From the NCBI GenBank assembly GCA_020025345.1, contig JAHHSH010000044.1, forward strand, positions 1-14,241: a stretch of DNA of 14,241 bases, in the 5' to 3' direction. Source of the stretch: Oscillospiraceae bacterium (GTDB lineage Bacteria; Bacillota; Clostridia; Oscillospirales; Oscillospiraceae). Position numbers and translations under genes: made by a program. Position 1 is the first letter of the stretch; every line of letters starts with the position of its first letter. The notes beneath the pieces are model-generated. The model had not been told where the DNA came from. It saw only the letters and a program-made list of their open reading frames with translations, and did not search any database. Positions 12,737 through 14,241 of the stretch are shown here, in pieces.

Positions 12737-14241
12737 TCATTCGTACTTGATGAGGCTGGCCAGCAGCCACACCGGCAGCAGCCACAGCAGCTGGAAAAGC
12801 AGCAGAGAACCGCCGGTTAGCGACTGATAGGCCGCCGCATTGGTAAGATAATAGGACAGCAGCAGTCCACACAGACTTCCCAGCCAGCACAGCATCGTAC
12901 CGGCCTTCACCACCTTGCGGCAGCGCCGGCTGCCCGTCACCGTCTCAGCAAAGGGCATCAGCCCCTCCCGGTACAGCACGGCACAGGCGCAGTGCGCCTT
13001 CTCCCCGCGCAGATCTGACAGTGCCAGTCTTGTGGAGATATCGGGATACACCACCTTGGCATCTACGCCGAATTTCCGCTTTAAAAGCCCCGGCGTAATG
13101 TTGGCACCGCGCACCGCCAGCACCGGCTCGATCCGGCTGCGGCGCAGGGCGCGCAGTGCCCATTCTACATTGCGGGAGGGCTGGTATTTGATGGCAAAGA
13201 TGGCGATGAGCTGTCCGTCCACCGCCAGGAAAACACCGGTCTTCACCTTCAATTCCCGTGGAAGCGTGATATGCAGCTTTTTCATGCAGTAGGCACTGCC
13301 CATGGTCACTGTCTCGCCGTGAATCGTGCCCTCCACACCACCTTCTTCATAGTAGTGCAGATCCTGCAGCTCTTCATAATGGCCGCCCTCGCTCATGAGC
13401 ATCTGGTCAAAAATAGGGGCCAGCTGGCTCTGGGCGGCACGGGTCACCGTCGCGGCATAGGAGGTCACCTTGCCGATCTCCTCGCCGTAAATCTTCAAGC
13501 CGTTGAGACTCACCGTTCCCGGTGGGAACACATCGCTGTCGCCCACCACCATCCGGCGGTTGCCACCGGCCCAGGCGGCACCGGCATAGCCCGCCACAGC
13601 GCAGCCGCTGCGACCCAGCCGTCGATTCAGATTCCGAAGCGGCAGCGCCCCGGTCAAGGGCAGGCTGAAGGGCAGCGAAGATGCCAAAAGCGCCGACCAC
13701 ACCCAGAAAAATTCATCCATCCGTTCTCCGCCAAGGCACACCACGCCGCTCAGCAGCGTGCAGGCTGCCAACACCAGCGGCAGCAGAACCTTCTGCCAGC
13801 GGCAGGAAAAATCCTCCTCTTGGGAAAGGCGATAAAAGCCCCGGATCTTTCCCTTCTGTTTGCAGGCGCCTGCCGCCGTCTGCGACACAGCGTAGGGCGG
13901 GCAGCCGCCCAGATCCGTCAGTCGATAGATCTCCCGGCGCATGGACGCCGTGAGCAGCTGTCCTACAAGGCACAACCAAATAAGTACAGCCACCGGAGCG
14001 GCAAGCGGGAGATGCTGCGCCTGTCCGGTCACCGCGCAGTAGACGCAATCCCCCAGCACGGCCAGCAGCGGCAGCACCGCCGCCGCCTCACAGCGCACCT
14101 TTCCATGGCGCAGGCTCTTCCAGCCCGTGCGCCATACCTCCATGGCACACAGCGCCGTCAGCAAAAGAAGTCCGCCCATGACACCGCAGCGCAGCATGAC
14201 CTCTCCGCGCCACAGCTCCGGCATCCATTCCGGCTTCCATG
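12737..14241 (-). CDS. Degenerate P-type ATPase-like membrane protein (5' truncated by window edge)
   Basis: The frame is open to the right edge; the ATG at 14224 (numbered 1 here) has no clear ribosome binding site inside the window. The visible 495 residues follow P1B-type ATPase layout. Hydrophobic segments lie at about 13-31, 48-66, 72-93, 146-164 and 171-196, then a large cytoplasmic part, then two C-terminal segments (441-461, 471-492). The fifth segment, SSLPFSLPLTGALPL, sits where P1B pumps have CPC-PxxA. GVEGTIHGETVTMGS (296-310) matches the nucleotide-domain GxG pattern, and GVFLAVDGQLIAIFAIK (330-346) the strand entering the P-domain. The catalytic motifs are lost: GDSDVF (Asp229) for DKTGT, AVRGAN (370-375) for TGDN, and REGLMPFAE for GDGxNDxxA. 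A pumping role is unlikely; a regulatory or scaffold role is possible but unproven. Confidence 0.65.
   Translation of the reverse strand, partial: WKPEWMPELWRGEVMLRCGVMGGLLLLTALCAMEVWRTGWKSLRHGKVRCEAAAVLPLLAVLGDCVYCAVTGQAQHLPLAAPVAVLIWLCLVGQLLTASMRREIYRLTDLGGCPPYAVSQTAAGACKQKGKIRGFYRLSQEEDFSCRWQKVLLPLVLAACTLLSGVVCLGGERMDEFFWVWSALLASSLPFSLPLTGALPLRNLNRRLGRSGCAVAGYAGAAWAGGNRRMVVGDSDVFPPGTVSLNGLKIYGEEIGKVTSYAATVTRAAQSQLAPIFDQMLMSEGGHYEELQDLHYYEEGGVEGTIHGETVTMGSAYCMKKLHITLPRELKVKTGVFLAVDGQLIAIFAIKYQPSRNVEWALRALRRSRIEPVLAVRGANITPGLLKRKFGVDAKVVYPDISTRLALSDLRGEKAHCACAVLYREGLMPFAETVTGSRRCRKVVKAGTMLCWLGSLCGLLLSYYLTNAAAYQSLTGGSLLLFQLLWLLPVWLLASLIKYE

Noticed and set aside
12484..12750. Short frames on both strands in the gap before the P-type ATPase-like gene
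   Set aside because: They run through the terminator hairpin at 12662-12695, lack ribosome binding sites, and resemble nothing recognisable.

Overview
The window looks like chromosomal DNA of a fairly GC-rich, anaerobic, low-oxygen-adapted Firmicute, most likely a Clostridia/Oscillospiraceae-type gut bacterium. The clues are strong AGGAGG-type ribosome binding sites, sigma-A style promoters, a lipoprotein peptide-binding protein (Gram-positive ABC importer), a reverse rubrerythrin beside a PerR-type regulator, a clostridial EF-G-like second factor, and a dnaX-ybaB pair. The taxonomic call is an inference from gene content only. I see no tRNA, rRNA, CRISPR array, insertion sequence or phage gene.

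Layout. (1) 1-1163 (+): the 3' end of dnaX (gamma/tau clamp loader subunit, cut by the window edge) followed by ybaB/ebfC, closed by a bidirectional terminator at 1182-1212. (2) 1249-7228 (-): a six-gene operon read right to left: a lipoprotein substrate-binding protein, permeases B and C, ATPases D and F of an Opp/Dpp/Nik-type importer, then a DUF3810 membrane protein with an HELGH metallopeptidase-type motif. Junctions downstream of the binding protein are tight (1-nt overlap to 12-nt gaps), so translation is probably coupled. The operon promoter lies near 7320-7348 with a TGTGA-N6-TCACA dyad at the expected transcription start. (3) 7461-8971: a divergent pair, a short aromatic-acid-exporter/FUSC-like membrane protein (-) and a YczE/YitT-like membrane protein (+). 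A perfect 14-bp inverted repeat sits over the -35 of the former. (4) 9037-10077 (-): PerR-like regulator and reverse rubrerythrin, each with its own promoter; perR has a PerR/Fur-box-like dyad at its start site. (5) 10235-12310 (-): a second EF-G-like GTPase with altered GTPase motifs, its own promoter, a leader of about 95 nt, and a terminator. (6) 12737-14241 (-): the C-terminal part of an integral membrane protein with P-type ATPase architecture whose three signature catalytic motifs all appear lost (a pseudo-ATPase), running off the right edge.

How they fit: the window is mostly housekeeping plus a peptide-type uptake operon and a peroxide-defence module. The least ordinary items are the degenerate P-type ATPase, the putative metallopeptidase embedded in the uptake operon, the unusual EF-G-like factor, and several unassigned operator-like dyads. 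I did not find a convincing wholly new multi-gene system.
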